NCBI GenBank assembly: GCA_029216955.1
Contig: JANAVB010033216.1
Location: 7,743,492 to 7,807,491, forward strand
From: Iris pallida
Lineage: Eukaryota; Streptophyta; Magnoliopsida; Asparagales; Iridaceae
Direction of reading: 5' to 3'
DNA length: 64,000 nucleotides
Positions 11,539 to 21,797 of this stretch are shown one piece after another; positions within the stretch are counted from its first letter, which is position 1, and each line of letters starts with the position of its first letter. The notes beneath the pieces are model-generated. The model was not told the origin of the DNA. It worked only from the letters and a program-made list of their open reading frames with translations, and searched no databases. A program made the translations under genes and the position numbers.

Positions 11539-12309
11539 TTATATATTATTGGGAGTCCCAACTGTCTTCCGAGCCTTGCCCTCTGGGAGCGGGGCAAGCT
11601 CATCTACCTCATTTACCTCGATATCTACTGTAGTGTTCGGATCGTGGGAGGGCCTTAACTGGTACTCCTCGCTCCACCTTGGGTTATTCATACATACTTC
11701 ATCCGACCCTATCTGCTGCATATGGACCGGTCGACTTGAATCCTCATTAGTAGCTCCCACATGTCTCTTCCTACTTCCGCTGTCTTTCCCCTCCTGGTTG
11801 CCAATATGTTTAATGTTGGTCCTTCTATTCCCTCCATTATGTCGATTATTGCCTGTTTTGGGATTATTCCCTCTTGCATGTACTTTGTGTCTTATGTTCC
11901 TACCCTGTCTCGTTTGGAAGCTAATAGATTGTCCCGCCTCCTGCAGCCATTCGTTAAACCATCTGGGCCGCATTCCATGTGAATATGCTCACATTAGTAT
12001 GGCTTTCCTTACCCTCCGTCGGTATCCTGTCTAATCTGTTACAATTCTCAAGCTCTATTCCATCTCTAGTTTCAGATATTTGCTTTCCTCTCACAATATT
12101 CGACGTGCTCGCAATATCTGCTGCCTGTGAGCTCACACCCACTCCAGCACCTTGATGGTGAATATTACCTCCAGTCTCCTCAACTGGTGCGCGATCCGAC
12201 TGCTTCTGTGTGTGTCCAGTTTTGTACTCCTTCGGAGGAAGACCGAAGCTTCGACAGTATTGGCACATAGGTGAGACCCACTCATATTCTACTTCCTGTA
12301 TAAACATTT
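11539..12309 (-). pseudogene. - LINE: ORF1 C-terminal half
   Basis: ORF1 proteins of plant LINEs bind element RNA. The fragment holds EYEWVSPMCQYCRSFG, the linker and first cysteines of the usual zinc knuckle; the matching histidine is not preserved. A long polar tail rich in N, G and R follows. One frameshift occurs near 11960-11975. The stop TAA of ORF1 is immediately followed by the ORF2 ATG (11541-11536). Residues upstream of 12310 are lost to the inserted LTR. Confidence 0.75.
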
Positions 12310-13416
12310 TGTAGGACCGTTGAGCACCTCTAGAGGGGGGGTGAATAGAGTGAGTACGAGTGCAGCAGAAAATAATCACCAATTAAAAATTTAAAAGCAG
12401 ATAACTATGGCAGTGAATAAAGAGACAGTAAATAAATGTAGCAAGAGATTAGAGAATCAAACTCAGTGGACACCACGATATATATTGGTTTCCCTCTTGG
12501 AGGACTAATCCAGTCGTAGGTACTCTTGCCTATTGTTAATCCACTATTCACAAGCTAATTGAGAGCTTGCAGTCTCTTTACAACACTGTGCTTGGTGATA
12601 AATGCACGATCGACTTCACAATACCGTGCTTTGTGACGAGCGCACGACCAGCTCCTAGAACATAGATGATTTTTAAACTTGAACAACCTCTTTTCAACTC
12701 TGAGAACCAAAGAACTCTAAACGAATCGATATTACTGGCTTTGGCTAAGAGATGTATAAGTGGAGTATGAAAGCTTTTTAGAACACTGAAAAAATACTTT
12801 AGGAATAGATAAAGAGAAGAAATGATGAGTGATTTGAAAAGGAAATTTCTCTTCTATTTATAGGTGTTTTTAAGAAACGAACTCGGGCAGAGTTCGGACA
12901 AAGTTCGGATGCTAGGATTTCGCATACGAACGTTGGATGCAGATTTGGTGGGAACTGAATTTCAAATAATCTAGACCGAACTCGGGCCGAACTCGGACCG
13001 AACTCGGTCAGAGTTCTATCAGAGTTCAGCTTGGTCAGAACAATAAGGAATGAACCAAATTTGCATAGGTTTTGGACTTTTTGGAAGTGTGGACTTTTGG
13101 GATAAGTAGGTAGGCTTATTTTTGTTTGTGGACTATGAATAACCTAAGCCAGTAATGCTCGGTCGATTTTACAGTTTGTATTCTAGACTCAATAAAGGAT
13201 AAAATACATAATAAACTGTAAAATGAATCAAACTGTTCCAAGTGCATAAAAGCTTCGGGATGATGATTTACATGCTTGCGGATGTTGTAGTATGCTCTTT
13301 GATATTGATTTCACTTGACCTGAAATGTTAGCGACAGTTTGTATATTTTGTGTTTTGACTTAAGTCGTTTGTTGATTTATCAAAATCGGGTGTGACCATT
13401 AGGAAATGGGCCAACA
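12310..13416 (-). repeat. B: 3' long terminal repeat
   Basis: On the - strand the LTR starts TGTTGGCCCATTTCC at 13416, right after a polypurine tract. It ends near 12310 (reading TACA) or about ten bases later; without the partner LTR the end is uncertain. It has a TATA box CTATAAATAG (- strand, 12863-12854). Upstream of that lies an array of CGAACTCGG-type motifs at 12879-12888, near 12892-12908, and 12976-13030. Confidence 0.75.
12854..13030 (-). promoter_or_regulatory. B: LTR promoter, TATA box and GAACTCGG motif array
   Basis: On the - strand, CTATAAATAG lies at 12863-12854. Several direct or inverted GAACTCGG/CCGAGTTC units lie at 12879-13030, that is, just upstream in the element's orientation. 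The same motif recurs as a palindrome in front of the env-position ORF. Confidence 0.55.
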
Positions 13417-13431
13417 ATCTTCCCCATTTTG
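13417..13431 (-). promoter_or_regulatory. B: polypurine tract
   Basis: The - strand reads CAAAATGGGGAAGAT directly before the LTR's TGTTGG. Its position and composition are typical of SIRE-type elements. Confidence 0.75.
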
Positions 13432-14086
13432 ATAATTGACGAACTTTAGTCTATACCAAAATATATCTAATAACATAAAAAATGAATGGTTTGGTATTGC
13501 TCTTTCTCCTCCTTTGTCATGATCAAAATATTTTGGCTCTCCCGTAATGTGTGAAGCCAACAATGTTCACCAGAAGACAAAGAAAAGACAGAGGAATATC
13601 CATATATAACAAATCACATGAAAAAGTAAACTAGAAGTAGTAGTAAAATAACTGAAATCTGATAGCAGAATGAAACTAAAATGTAACTAACATAACCAGC
13701 ATAAGTCATAACTCAACAGTTTACGACTATCAAACAGAGTCTAAAAAGTCTAACTCATAAGTTTAGACTAGTACATTATCACACAAAAGAAATAAAAGCT
13801 ACGTTGATCATCATCTAGCATCGTCAACCAAAAAAATACCAACTGAAGTCCTACATCACAGCGGCGTATCATCACCTCAAGGAGCATCCGATGGAAAGTA
13901 AGCTGTAGTAGGATCGAAATGAGTAACGGTAGCCTCATCATCGAACCTCGGACCAGTGAATCTGGGATGATGGATCATCGGAATAGGATGAGTGGGATCA
14001 TGAGATAGACTCCAGTGTATATCAGCAATGCTGTTCCGTAACACCTATGCCTGGGTGATGTGGCAGAACGCAGAGTCAATGTAACA
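13432..14086 (-). other. B: 3' untranslated region
   Basis: This is an A/T-rich noncoding stretch between the env-position ORF and the polypurine tract. The translation near 13975-14086 lies beyond the likely stop of the extra ORF. I see no repeat or second gene here. Confidence 0.5.
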
Positions 14087-15079
14087 CTAATGACGTTGAG
14101 CTGAGAGGACAATAAAGTCATCAAAGCGCTGATAAAAGCCTGGATCAAAGCCAGGAGAAGGGGCTGGAGCAGCTGGAGCAGGAGCCTGAGGGTCATCATC
14201 ATGAACTGGAGCAGCAGTTCGGCACCGGGTGGAGGAGGAGGGTTGGGATACAACCTAGCTCTACTAAGCTCAGTTGCAGGAGAAGAGAAAAGGACAGATT
14301 TGAACATCAATTTCAAATCTCCTGAAGATAGATGCCAGGTGCATTGGCTAAACAAGGTTACGCCTTACACTTCTGCAATTGAGCATCTAGGCCATAACAG
14401 TCTTAGGGACGGAGAAAGGTATGCCAAAGTGAATATGATACATCGCAGATAATTCCATAAAGGTGATCTCGTCAGAAAATTCCCTTTTCGAAAGTAAAGC
14501 GGAGAAGATAAAGCGATAAAATTCATAGAAGTTCTGATTCAAGTATTTTGAATACACCCTACATGGGACAGGACGAGGGTGACACATCAATGCTTTAAAT
14601 GAGTCAAGGGTGACACCTTCTGGAAACTCTACGTGGTTAATATCCACCAAAGCTTCACTAATATCAGGAACGTGAAAATATTCACTGATGTCAGTGGCAC
14701 TGAACTGAAGTTCTTGTCCAGCAACACAAGAATAGAAATTGTCATTATCTTTTACTTGCAAGTTGCAGTAAAACATCCTGACGGCATTATCATAAATATT
14801 ATCAGAAATTTCAAAGAAGTCTCGAATTCCAAGTTGGTTAAAAGTAGGAGCATATTCAGAAAAAATTATAAAATTGACACAAGCTCCAGTACAAATTTTA
14901 CAACCAAAGAAGGAAGTAAACCAATGATCGAAAAATTCCTTGTCAGCGAATAGACCGGAGTCATAGTCGTCATTGTCAGAAGGACGAGCTGGACTAAAAA
15001 TATTGGCTGGGACATAGTCAGAAGAAGATGATCCTACTTGGGAGGTATCAATCCTTCTCTTTTGGACTTTGGGTGCCAA
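14087..15079 (-). pseudogene. B: env-position ORF, possible plant transposon-protein domain
   Basis: This ORF sits between RNase H and the 3' LTR, where SIRE elements carry an extra, env-like ORF. It shows no signal peptide or membrane-fusion features. Instead the block with FYCNLQVKD, then CVAGQELQFSATDISEYFHV, resembles the cytosolic plant transposon-protein family (PF20167-like). The 302-codon open stretch ends in another frame near 14387. A proline/alanine-rich tail then ends with FDDFIVLSAQRH and a TAG at 14089-14087. The likely start reads TTGGCACCCAAAG at 15079, probably a lost ATG, and the ORF upstream of it (to 15295) would be untranslated leader. Function is unknown. Confidence 0.6.
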
Positions 15080-15251
15080 AGAAAGCAAAGAGAGAGGATA
15101 GATGATTACCTTTGTAGGAAGGAAGAAGAAGATGAAGAGGATCACTTCAAAACTCCACAATACTTGAAGAGGAGGAGGAGGAGAACCTTCACTTAGGGTT
15201 TTAGAGAGGATTTTCGGTGGAAAAATGAGAATAGAAGTGGGAATAGTGGGG

Positions 15252-15325
15252 TTTATAAGGACTAGGGCCGGCTGTTCTGTTCTGGAAATTGGCACAGTTA
15301 CTATCCGAACTCGGTCCGAGTTCGG
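15252..15325 (-). promoter_or_regulatory. B: putative internal promoter of the env-position ORF
   Basis: On the - strand a TATAAA (15257-15252) is preceded by a perfect palindrome (15305-15325) with arms CCGAACTCGG and CCGAGTTCGG around one T. It is followed by a pyrimidine-rich leader. The motif is the same as the array in the element's LTR. Confidence 0.5.
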
Positions 15326-15590
15326 CTGCTTGTATTTCCAATGTCATTAATGTTGTATAATTGATAAACTTTAATGTATAACATGCACACTTCTTCATTT
15401 AATAGTTTCTATTACTTTGGGTTAGTTGTAGGGGCCGAATCCCAGCTAGCGCTAGTCTGAAGACTAGTACACCGTGTCGCTTCAGGCTATTTATGCATGT
15501 ATGACAGAAGGACCCTTTTGACTTGTACCTAAAATAACGTCCATTAATAAAGGTCAAAGTTTTGAGTTATAAATTGATTTACTAATCATA
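15326..15590 (-). other. B: spacer between RNase H and the env-position ORF
   Basis: No coding potential or repeat was recognised in this stretch. Confidence 0.5.
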
Positions 15591-16415
15591 CTACATTATG
15601 AATCTGAAAAATTCAAGTATGTTTAGCTCTCGACGAAGATTATTAAAGCGGTCTTCAGCTAGTGATTTTATGAAAATGTCTGCTAGTTGATGATCTGTGT
15701 CAATAAATTCTAAACAAATATTCCCGTGTTGTTGGTGATCATGTAAAAAGTGATGACGAATCTCTATGTACTTTTTGCGTGAATGACATATATGATTTTT
15801 AGTCAGGTTAATAGTGCTAGTGTTGTCACAATAAATAGGAATCTTAGTATAGTACAGATTGTAGTCTTCTAAGGTTTGTTTCATCCACAAAATTTGAGCA
15901 CAACATCGTCCTACGGCGATATACTCAGCCTCAGTAGTTGATAATGCTACAGAATTTTGTTTCTTGCTAAACCATGAGACTAAGACTTTTCCTAGGAAAT
16001 GACATGTACCGCTGGTACTTTTACGATCTACTTTGCATCCTACAAAATCTGCATCCGAGTAATCTATCAGGTTAAAGGATTTGGTTTTAGGATACCATAA
16101 GCCGACTGTTGAAGTTCCCTTAAGGTATCAGAAGATACAATTAATGGCACATAAGTGTGATTCCTTAGGATTTGCCTGATATCGTGCACAAATGCAGACA
16201 CTAAACATAATATCATGGCGACTAGCAGTTAAATACAATAAACTACCAATCATACCTCGATACTTACGCTGGTCGACAGGTTTACTACTTTCATCAGTGT
16301 CAAGCTTTGTTGATGTAGCCATTGGAGTTCCTATTGGCTTTACATTATCGAAGTTGTACTTTTTTAGTATGTCCTTTGTATATTTAGCTTGATTGATGAA
16401 TGTTCCTTTTAAGTG
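15591..16415 (-). pseudogene. B: RNase H and RT C-terminal region
   Basis: The - strand gives IGSLLYLTASRHDIMFSV (RT/RNase H junction, about 16240), then RNase H degrading the RNA of the hybrid. The end carries IPIYCDNTSTINLTKN, IEIRHHFLHDH and the terminal QLADIFIKSLAEDRF, ending with a stop at 15591. Stops and frame changes occur near 16128 and 15890. The motifs are those of the SIRE/Maximus group. Confidence 0.88.
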
Positions 16416-17077
16416 TTATTTGATCTGAAGTCCTAGGAAGAAGTTCAGCTCTCCCATCATACTTATCTCAAATTCACTCTGCATACACTTAGCAAACTCT
16501 TGACAAAGTTTTTTATTAGTAGATCCGAATATGATGTCATCAACATATATTTGCATAAGAAGAATATCATCATCTAAAGACTTGATAAATAAAGTAGTAT
16601 CAACTCTTTCTTTTGAAAAACCATTTTCAAGTAAGAAGGCACTTAGGCATTCATACCAAGCACGAGGTGCCTGTTTGAGTCCATAGAGTGCTTTCTTAAG
16701 TTTGAAGACGTGATCAGATTTTTGAAAATCTTCAAAACCAGGAGGTTGTTTTACAAAAACTTCTTCTTTCAAAAATCCGTTTAAAATGCACTTTTTATGT
16801 CCATTTGAAATAATTTAAAATTATTAAAACATGCATATGCACAAAATATGCGGATAGCTTCTAGTCTAGCAACATGAGCATATGTCTCGTCATAATCAAT
16901 ACCTTCTTCTTGATTATAACCTTGTGCCACTAGACGTGCTTTATTGCGTAGAACTTGTCCATCTTCACTTAATTTACTTCGGAACACCCATTTAGTACCA
17001 ATTATCGATAGACCAATAGGTTTAGGAACGAGTTCCCAAACTTGATTTCTCTTAAATTGATTAAGTTTTTCTTGCAT
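16416..17077 (-). pseudogene. B: reverse transcriptase
   Basis: Two nearly contiguous open stretches carry the RT: QVWELVPKP, GTKWVFRSKL, KARLVAQGYNQEEGIDY, FQMDIKSAF (to 16781), then VFVKQPPGFED, ALYGLKQAPRAWY and the active site IYVDDIIFGS (about 16545). They are separated by one stop-containing gap of nine bases (16780-16772), where the catalytic LNG would lie. Otherwise the domain is well preserved. Confidence 0.92.
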
Positions 17078-18513
17078 AGCATCAATCCAAAAATCATCAT
17101 TAAAAGCACTGCTACGTTCTTAGGTTCTACTGGTGAAATGAATGCTACATTAGCTGCTATTTTAGTATCTCTATATGAAGAGCGTATACTTACACCTTTT
17201 GATATATCACCTATAATGAGCGTCTCTGGATGATCTGGCAAGAACTTCAATGATTCAGATCTATGAGTCAGATCTTCCACAGGACTTTTATCGGTTCTGG
17301 CTTGTATATTTTCATCATCACCATCGCTAGATCTGTGACTGTTGAGCTCATCAAAAGTAACGTTAATGGATTCTTCAACAATCATAGATCTTTTATTGAA
17401 AATTCTATATCCCTTACTCTTAGCAGCATATCCGAGAAATATCCCTTCATCTGCTTTAGAGTCGAACTTCTCCAAGTTGTCCTTGGTGTTCAGGATAAAA
17501 CAACGACATCCAAAAACTTTAAAATATAAAATATTTGGAATTCTTCCAAACCAAAGTTCATAAGGTGTTTTCTTCGAGATAGGTCGAATTAACACCGTAT
17601 TTAAAACATGACAAGCTGTACTTACAGCTTCTGCCCAAAAGTATTTAGGAAGATTGTGCTGATTCAGCATGACTCTAGCCATCTCGCTTAGAGTACGGTT
17701 CTTTCGCTCTACAACACCATTCTGTTGAAGAGTTCTAGGACAGGAAAACTCGTGGTAATATCCACTATCGTCACAAAACTTTTTGAAATCAGTATTTATG
17801 AATTCGCCACCATGATCACTTCGGATACGAGTAATCATGAAGCCTTTTTCGTTTTGTACCTTTTTACAAAATATCTGAAATTCAAAAATTATATCACTTT
17901 TGTTTGATAAAAAGTAAACCCAAGTAAAGCGAGATAAATCATCAACAATAACAAAGGCGTAGAGCTTACCGCCAAGACTAGTGATTCTACTAAGACCAAA
18001 TAAATCAATATGTATCAACTGCAAAGGTCTAGAAGTACTTACAACGTTGATGGATTTAAATGTAGACCTATATGCTTTGTTCTTTTCACAGTATGCACAT
18101 ACCATATCTCACTTGAATGATATCTCAGGGAGTTCTTTTACCAACTTTTTAGTGCTTAGCCGTGAGATAGTATCCATATTAGCATGTCTTAGCCTTATAT
18201 GCCACAGCCAGCTTTCATTTAAGTTTGCTACTAGGCATCTTCCTGCATTATTAGTACTCTCTAGAAAGAAAACATAAATATTATCTTCTCTAATCCCTTC
18301 ATATACGGGATTACTAGATGTCATATTATATATTGTACATTTATCTTTTAGAAAATTGATGCCATAACCATTATCTGCCAAGTGACTTATCCTCAGTAGG
18401 TTATGTTTCAATTACGTAACTAGATAAACATCTTTTATTACAAGATAAGAAGATATACCAACAAAGCCATTTCCAATGATATCACCTCTCAGGTTGTTTT
18501 CGAAGGAGACCTA
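17078..18513 (-). pseudogene. B: GAG-pre-integrase and integrase
   Basis: From the right, the pre-integrase zinc finger appears as WHIRLRHANM with C..C at MVCAYCEKNK (about 18100). The catalytic core then shows IHIDLFG, RSDHGGEF and NGVVERKNRTL, the D,D35E triad. It is followed by YFKVFGCRCFI and FLGYAAKSKGYR. A stop separates the finger's first half (ending 18109) from the core, and frame changes occur near 18411 and 17100. The right edge at 18513 is the insertion site of element C. Confidence 0.92.
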
Positions 18514-19849
18514 TGTAGAAGCATGGAAAATATCAGAACGATGATCTATGCGGCTCAGAACAGGAGAACCCCATGCGGCTCATACAGGAGCAGTCGCATG
18601 CGGTTCAAAGGGACTCTTAGTCTCATGCGGCTCGGACATGAGAGTCTATACGGCTTGCATAGGGACAGTCCTGCGGTGCAAAGAGTTCCCTAGCCGCATG
18701 TGGTTCAAAAGTACATGCGGCTCACAGAGATATGCGGCTCAAATGCCACGTGTACCCACGAAGACCCCTTCACACAGCTGGCCATCGAGCAGTCTGCCTA
18801 TTTAATGCCCTGTCATGATTTGACAGCTGACGGCTCTTGGGAACTAGGAGAAAATCTCTGACGCGATTCGAGATTGACACGTGGCTACTCCCATGCGGCT
18901 CCAGTGAAGAACAGCTTCATGCGGCTGGCAAGGATCGTCTTCCTGCGGCTCACCAAAAAGCCATCCCATGCGGCTCGCAGTTACTACCCTTATGCGGTTC
19001 ACCAAGGAACCATCTCATGCGGCTCGCAAAAACTATACCTATGCGGTTCGCCGAGACACTGTCTCATGCGGTTCATGGATGTCATGCGGCTTTGGCGGAG
19101 TCCATCATCAAGACACGTGGCAGAGATTCAATGACAGCTGGCAGCAAAGATGATTATGAGATGCAAAGATTTACCAGATCCCAATGACCATATCCTCATA
19201 ATTAATGGGATCAGGTCATATCATTCATAATCAAACCAATGGGACACGTGGTGAGAGATCCAAGATATATAATCAATCATGAAGATTTAAAGTAATCAGT
19301 ATTAATTATTCAAAAGATTTAGTGCTACCCTCATTAGTAGCCCAGATCCTTTATGCTCAAGATTAATGGTCCAGATTGATCATTTACCAGGCCGCCGCCA
19401 CTTCGAAAATGGGCAATCATCCAAACCCTAATGATGCCCCCACTATTATAAATAGCAAGGTGCCATTCCCTTGTGAGAGATACATTATCAGAGAAAGATA
19501 CACAGAGAGCTTTCCCCTAATAATCAGAGAGGAAATACACACACAGAGAGAGAGAGAGAAGCCAGAAGAGCAACAGAGGAGCAAGAAGAGCATTTCTTCA
19601 TCAACGCCAACCATCTTCTCACAGGAGCCAAGGTTGTATACCGATCGTCCAAGGAGTAAGGCAGGGCTGCCGTCGCCTTCCCGAGCCTCTATCGTCACCC
19701 CCCAGAATCTAAAATAAATAATTATACTTAGACTGCTGTACCTAGGTTTTCGTCCCTAGGCTTTCTTTGTACAAGCGAGTTTGTATTGTGAGTCTAAAGT
19801 TCAGTCCTCCCATAAAATTGTTCTGTACTTTTACAATCAATGGCAAACA
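18514..19849 (+). repeat. C: 5' long terminal repeat
   Basis: The 1336-bp LTR starts TGTAGAAGC and ends AAACA. Fourteen exact ATGCGG words, most as ATGCGGCTC or ATGCGGTTC, fill about 18548-19090. Four CACGTG G-boxes lie at 18747, 18878, 19114 and 19245. A TATA box TATAAATA lies at 19447-19454 and a (GA)n run near 19543. The 3' copy is 42 bp longer, mainly because of a segment near 35198-35240 that is absent here. Confidence 0.95.
19447..19454 (+). promoter_or_regulatory. C: LTR TATA box
   Basis: TATAAATA is preceded by CCCACTAT and lies about 400 bp before the LTR end. The same box is in the 3' LTR at about 35849. It marks the likely sense transcription start shortly after. Confidence 0.7.
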
Positions 19850-21794
19850 CGATGGCGACTCTGCTAGAAACAAACTTCTCCACGGCTGAGGAGTTGGTGA
19901 CGCAGTCGGATGCAGCCAAACTTGGCTCCACACAACAAAAGATGGTCGTCCGTTTCGACCAACAGGCGTTTGAAGAGATGCTCTCCGAAGGAAGCGCTGG
20001 CCCGGTCCAGAAGCGCACCCGCACGACAAAGGCTCGCAGAGAGTGGAGGCCAAAATTATTTGCTCCTCCCCAAGCCCCCGACGGGATACCCTCTGTTGCT
20101 CAAGACGGCGAGAAGGATTCTTCTACGGCCCCCCTTCAGACCGTAGACAACTCTGCTGTCCCCAAGTCCGGTAGAAGAAAACACTATGATGCTGGACTTG
20201 CAGGGGCAAAGAGGAACTCTACGCGAACTAAGCCGCATAGGGGTGCTAGCCGCATGGAAAAAGCTCATACGGCCACATCTGCTAGCCGCATAAAGAAAAA
20301 TCATGCGATCACACCTGTCAGCCACATGGCTTATGCGGCTACAGTCGCCAATCACATGGATGAAACACATGCGGCTATGGGAGTCAATCGCTTGCAGAAA
20401 ACCCATGCGGCCATAATTGCCAACCGCATGCGGCCAGCCTGCACGGTCGTGACTCCTAGCCGCTCAAAAATAACTCATCCAACAGCAGAAGACAACCGCA
20501 TACAAACAGCCTGCACGGTACCCTACTCTAGCCGCATAGCGTCCGTTCCATGCTTCTCTCGATCAGTCTTCGACCGTCTCTCATACGGTCCTGACCTTAA
20601 AAGTTCTCTGGATGATAAGCCGGATTCTGTGGCATTCAACTTGGACGACTCCTATTACGCACCCGCAAGTGCTAAAAGGAGGAAGTCTAGGAAAGCGCGG
20701 GCTCATCAGGCCCAGTCAGCTGTCCCAACCTCTGACTATCGGGGCGTCCCGTTGACCATCACACGGGCCTCGGATGGAAAGTTGTATACAACCGCTCGAG
20801 TCCAGCCCCGGCGGCAAACGGACAGAGTGGTTCTTCTGACTTGCGGGAGGCGATCCTCCACAAACGCAAGGAAAGAGAAGGAGTATCGGCATGCAAAGAG
20901 TCCTCGCTTAGACATCGCTGCACCCAAATCATCGTCAACTGCTGTTGCAACAACGCAGCAATAACAGAAGATCGGCCATCCGTCTTCCAAAGACTACAGC
21001 ATCCGAGCTCAGGAGATGAGGCACCTCCGATAGTCTCCTGCAATTCCGCTCAGAAGGTCCCCGCCGAAAGGAAGGGGAAAAGGACAAGCATCTCCAGTCC
21101 CAAGATATCAACCACTACAGCTAAAAAACTGTCTTCTAAACGGTTATCCTCTACCGGTGTATTCCAACACACCCATTCAAAGACGAAATCTACCGCGATG
21201 GGAAATTCATCATCCACGTCGCTAGGGGTTGAGGGAACTGGGGGTAGCACTCCTCCGAACATCCGCAACAATCCGGTGTTTCAAGGAGCCAAGCCCGGAC
21301 AAACAACTCTTCCATCAGGTGCAACAGACGCTGATGTCCCCGAGGACATCCGTAACTCTCAAGACGAAGCAAGCTCTGAAGCTGGGGATACCATTCCCTC
21401 CGAGTTCGAGCCCGAAGAAAACATTCCCACCTATTCCGATGACTTCTCGGTGCATGGGTACGACTCGGAGGGCACGTCCTCCACCGTTCCTTCCATCACT
21501 CCTCATGTAAGGACGGTTTTCATGACAGACAGCAATCAAGGTGGTTCTAATGATCGCCAGCGCATCGACAATCTCGAAGCCATATTACTTGCTTTGGTCA
21601 AGTCTGTAGACGAGATTAAAGCGGCCCTGCCAACTCTACAAGGAGGAACGCCTGGTCAAACAAGCACGGGCCCTGCAGTCAATGTGGATTCAAATTCAGC
21701 GGCACCAAATCCGGGCAATAATCCTTCCAAAGTAACAGCCCCTACCGCTACAGACGAGACCCGAAAAGTAAGAAGAGAGGTCCAGGAGCTCTGA
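19840..21794 (+). pseudogene. C: ORF1 upstream of gag
   Basis: The ATG at 19840 lies in the last bases of the LTR, so the protein starts across the primer-binding site. No known domain is recognised; Tat/Ogre elements carry such an ORF of unknown role before gag. An N-terminal block (VVRFDQQAFEEMLSEGS) is shared with element D. Next come about nine imperfect repeats of roughly 13 residues (pattern N/S-R/H-M..., then HAA) at about 20230-20540, then SRSVFDRL. A frameshift near 20840 moves the frame to one with LREAILHKRKE, a cysteine run NCCC, and VFQRLQ, all shared with D. A TGA at 21792-21794 separates it from gag in the same frame. Confidence 0.75.
19853..19870 (+). promoter_or_regulatory. 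C: primer-binding site, tRNA-Arg type, inside the ORF1 frame
   Basis: TGGCGACTCTGCTAGAAA begins three bases after the LTR end. TGGCGACTC matches the 3' end complement of a plant tRNA-Arg; the rest is less exact. It is translated within ORF1 as part of MATLLET. Confidence 0.65.
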
Positions 21795-21797
21795 GCC

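Larger units (their letters stand above)
8139..12309 (-). mobile_element. Decayed plant LINE, - strand
   Basis: This second LINE is of a different family and is read right to left: ORF1 end, endonuclease, RT and the start of the C-terminal zinc-finger region. Its 3' end is missing; it stops at ATIAWHE, just before the W..RN block expected in such ORFs, at the fusion with the + strand LINE. Its 5' end is cut by the LTR of element B near 12310. Confidence 0.85.
12310..18513 (-). mobile_element. SIRE-type copia element B, 3' portion
   Basis: Read right to left this portion holds pre-integrase, integrase, RT, RNase H, an extra env-position ORF, the polypurine tract and the 3' LTR. It continues at 36254-37864 (protease and gag) on the far side of element C. 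The join is confirmed by the ACCTA duplication at 18509-18513 and 36254-36258. It is also confirmed because protease-region homology resumes in frame across the gap. SIRE membership follows from the extra ORF after RNase H, the two finger-like regions in gag, the LTR start TGTTGGCCC and the tract before it. The 5' LTR is outside the window. Confidence 0.9.

Noticed and set aside
11954..11990. SIFTWNAAQM, resembling a LINE endonuclease start
   Set aside because: ORF1-type sequence continues after it, and the true endonuclease start (SLITWNVRG) lies at 11538, right after the ORF1 stop.
11477..12034. Plus-strand open frame of 185 codons
   Set aside because: It is the shadow of the - strand LINE ORF1 and has no domain of its own.
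18837..19187. Open frames in the LTR of C with repeated CGS and MRL phrases
   Set aside because: They are translations of the ATGCGGCTC repeats, differ between the two LTRs and lack a start context.
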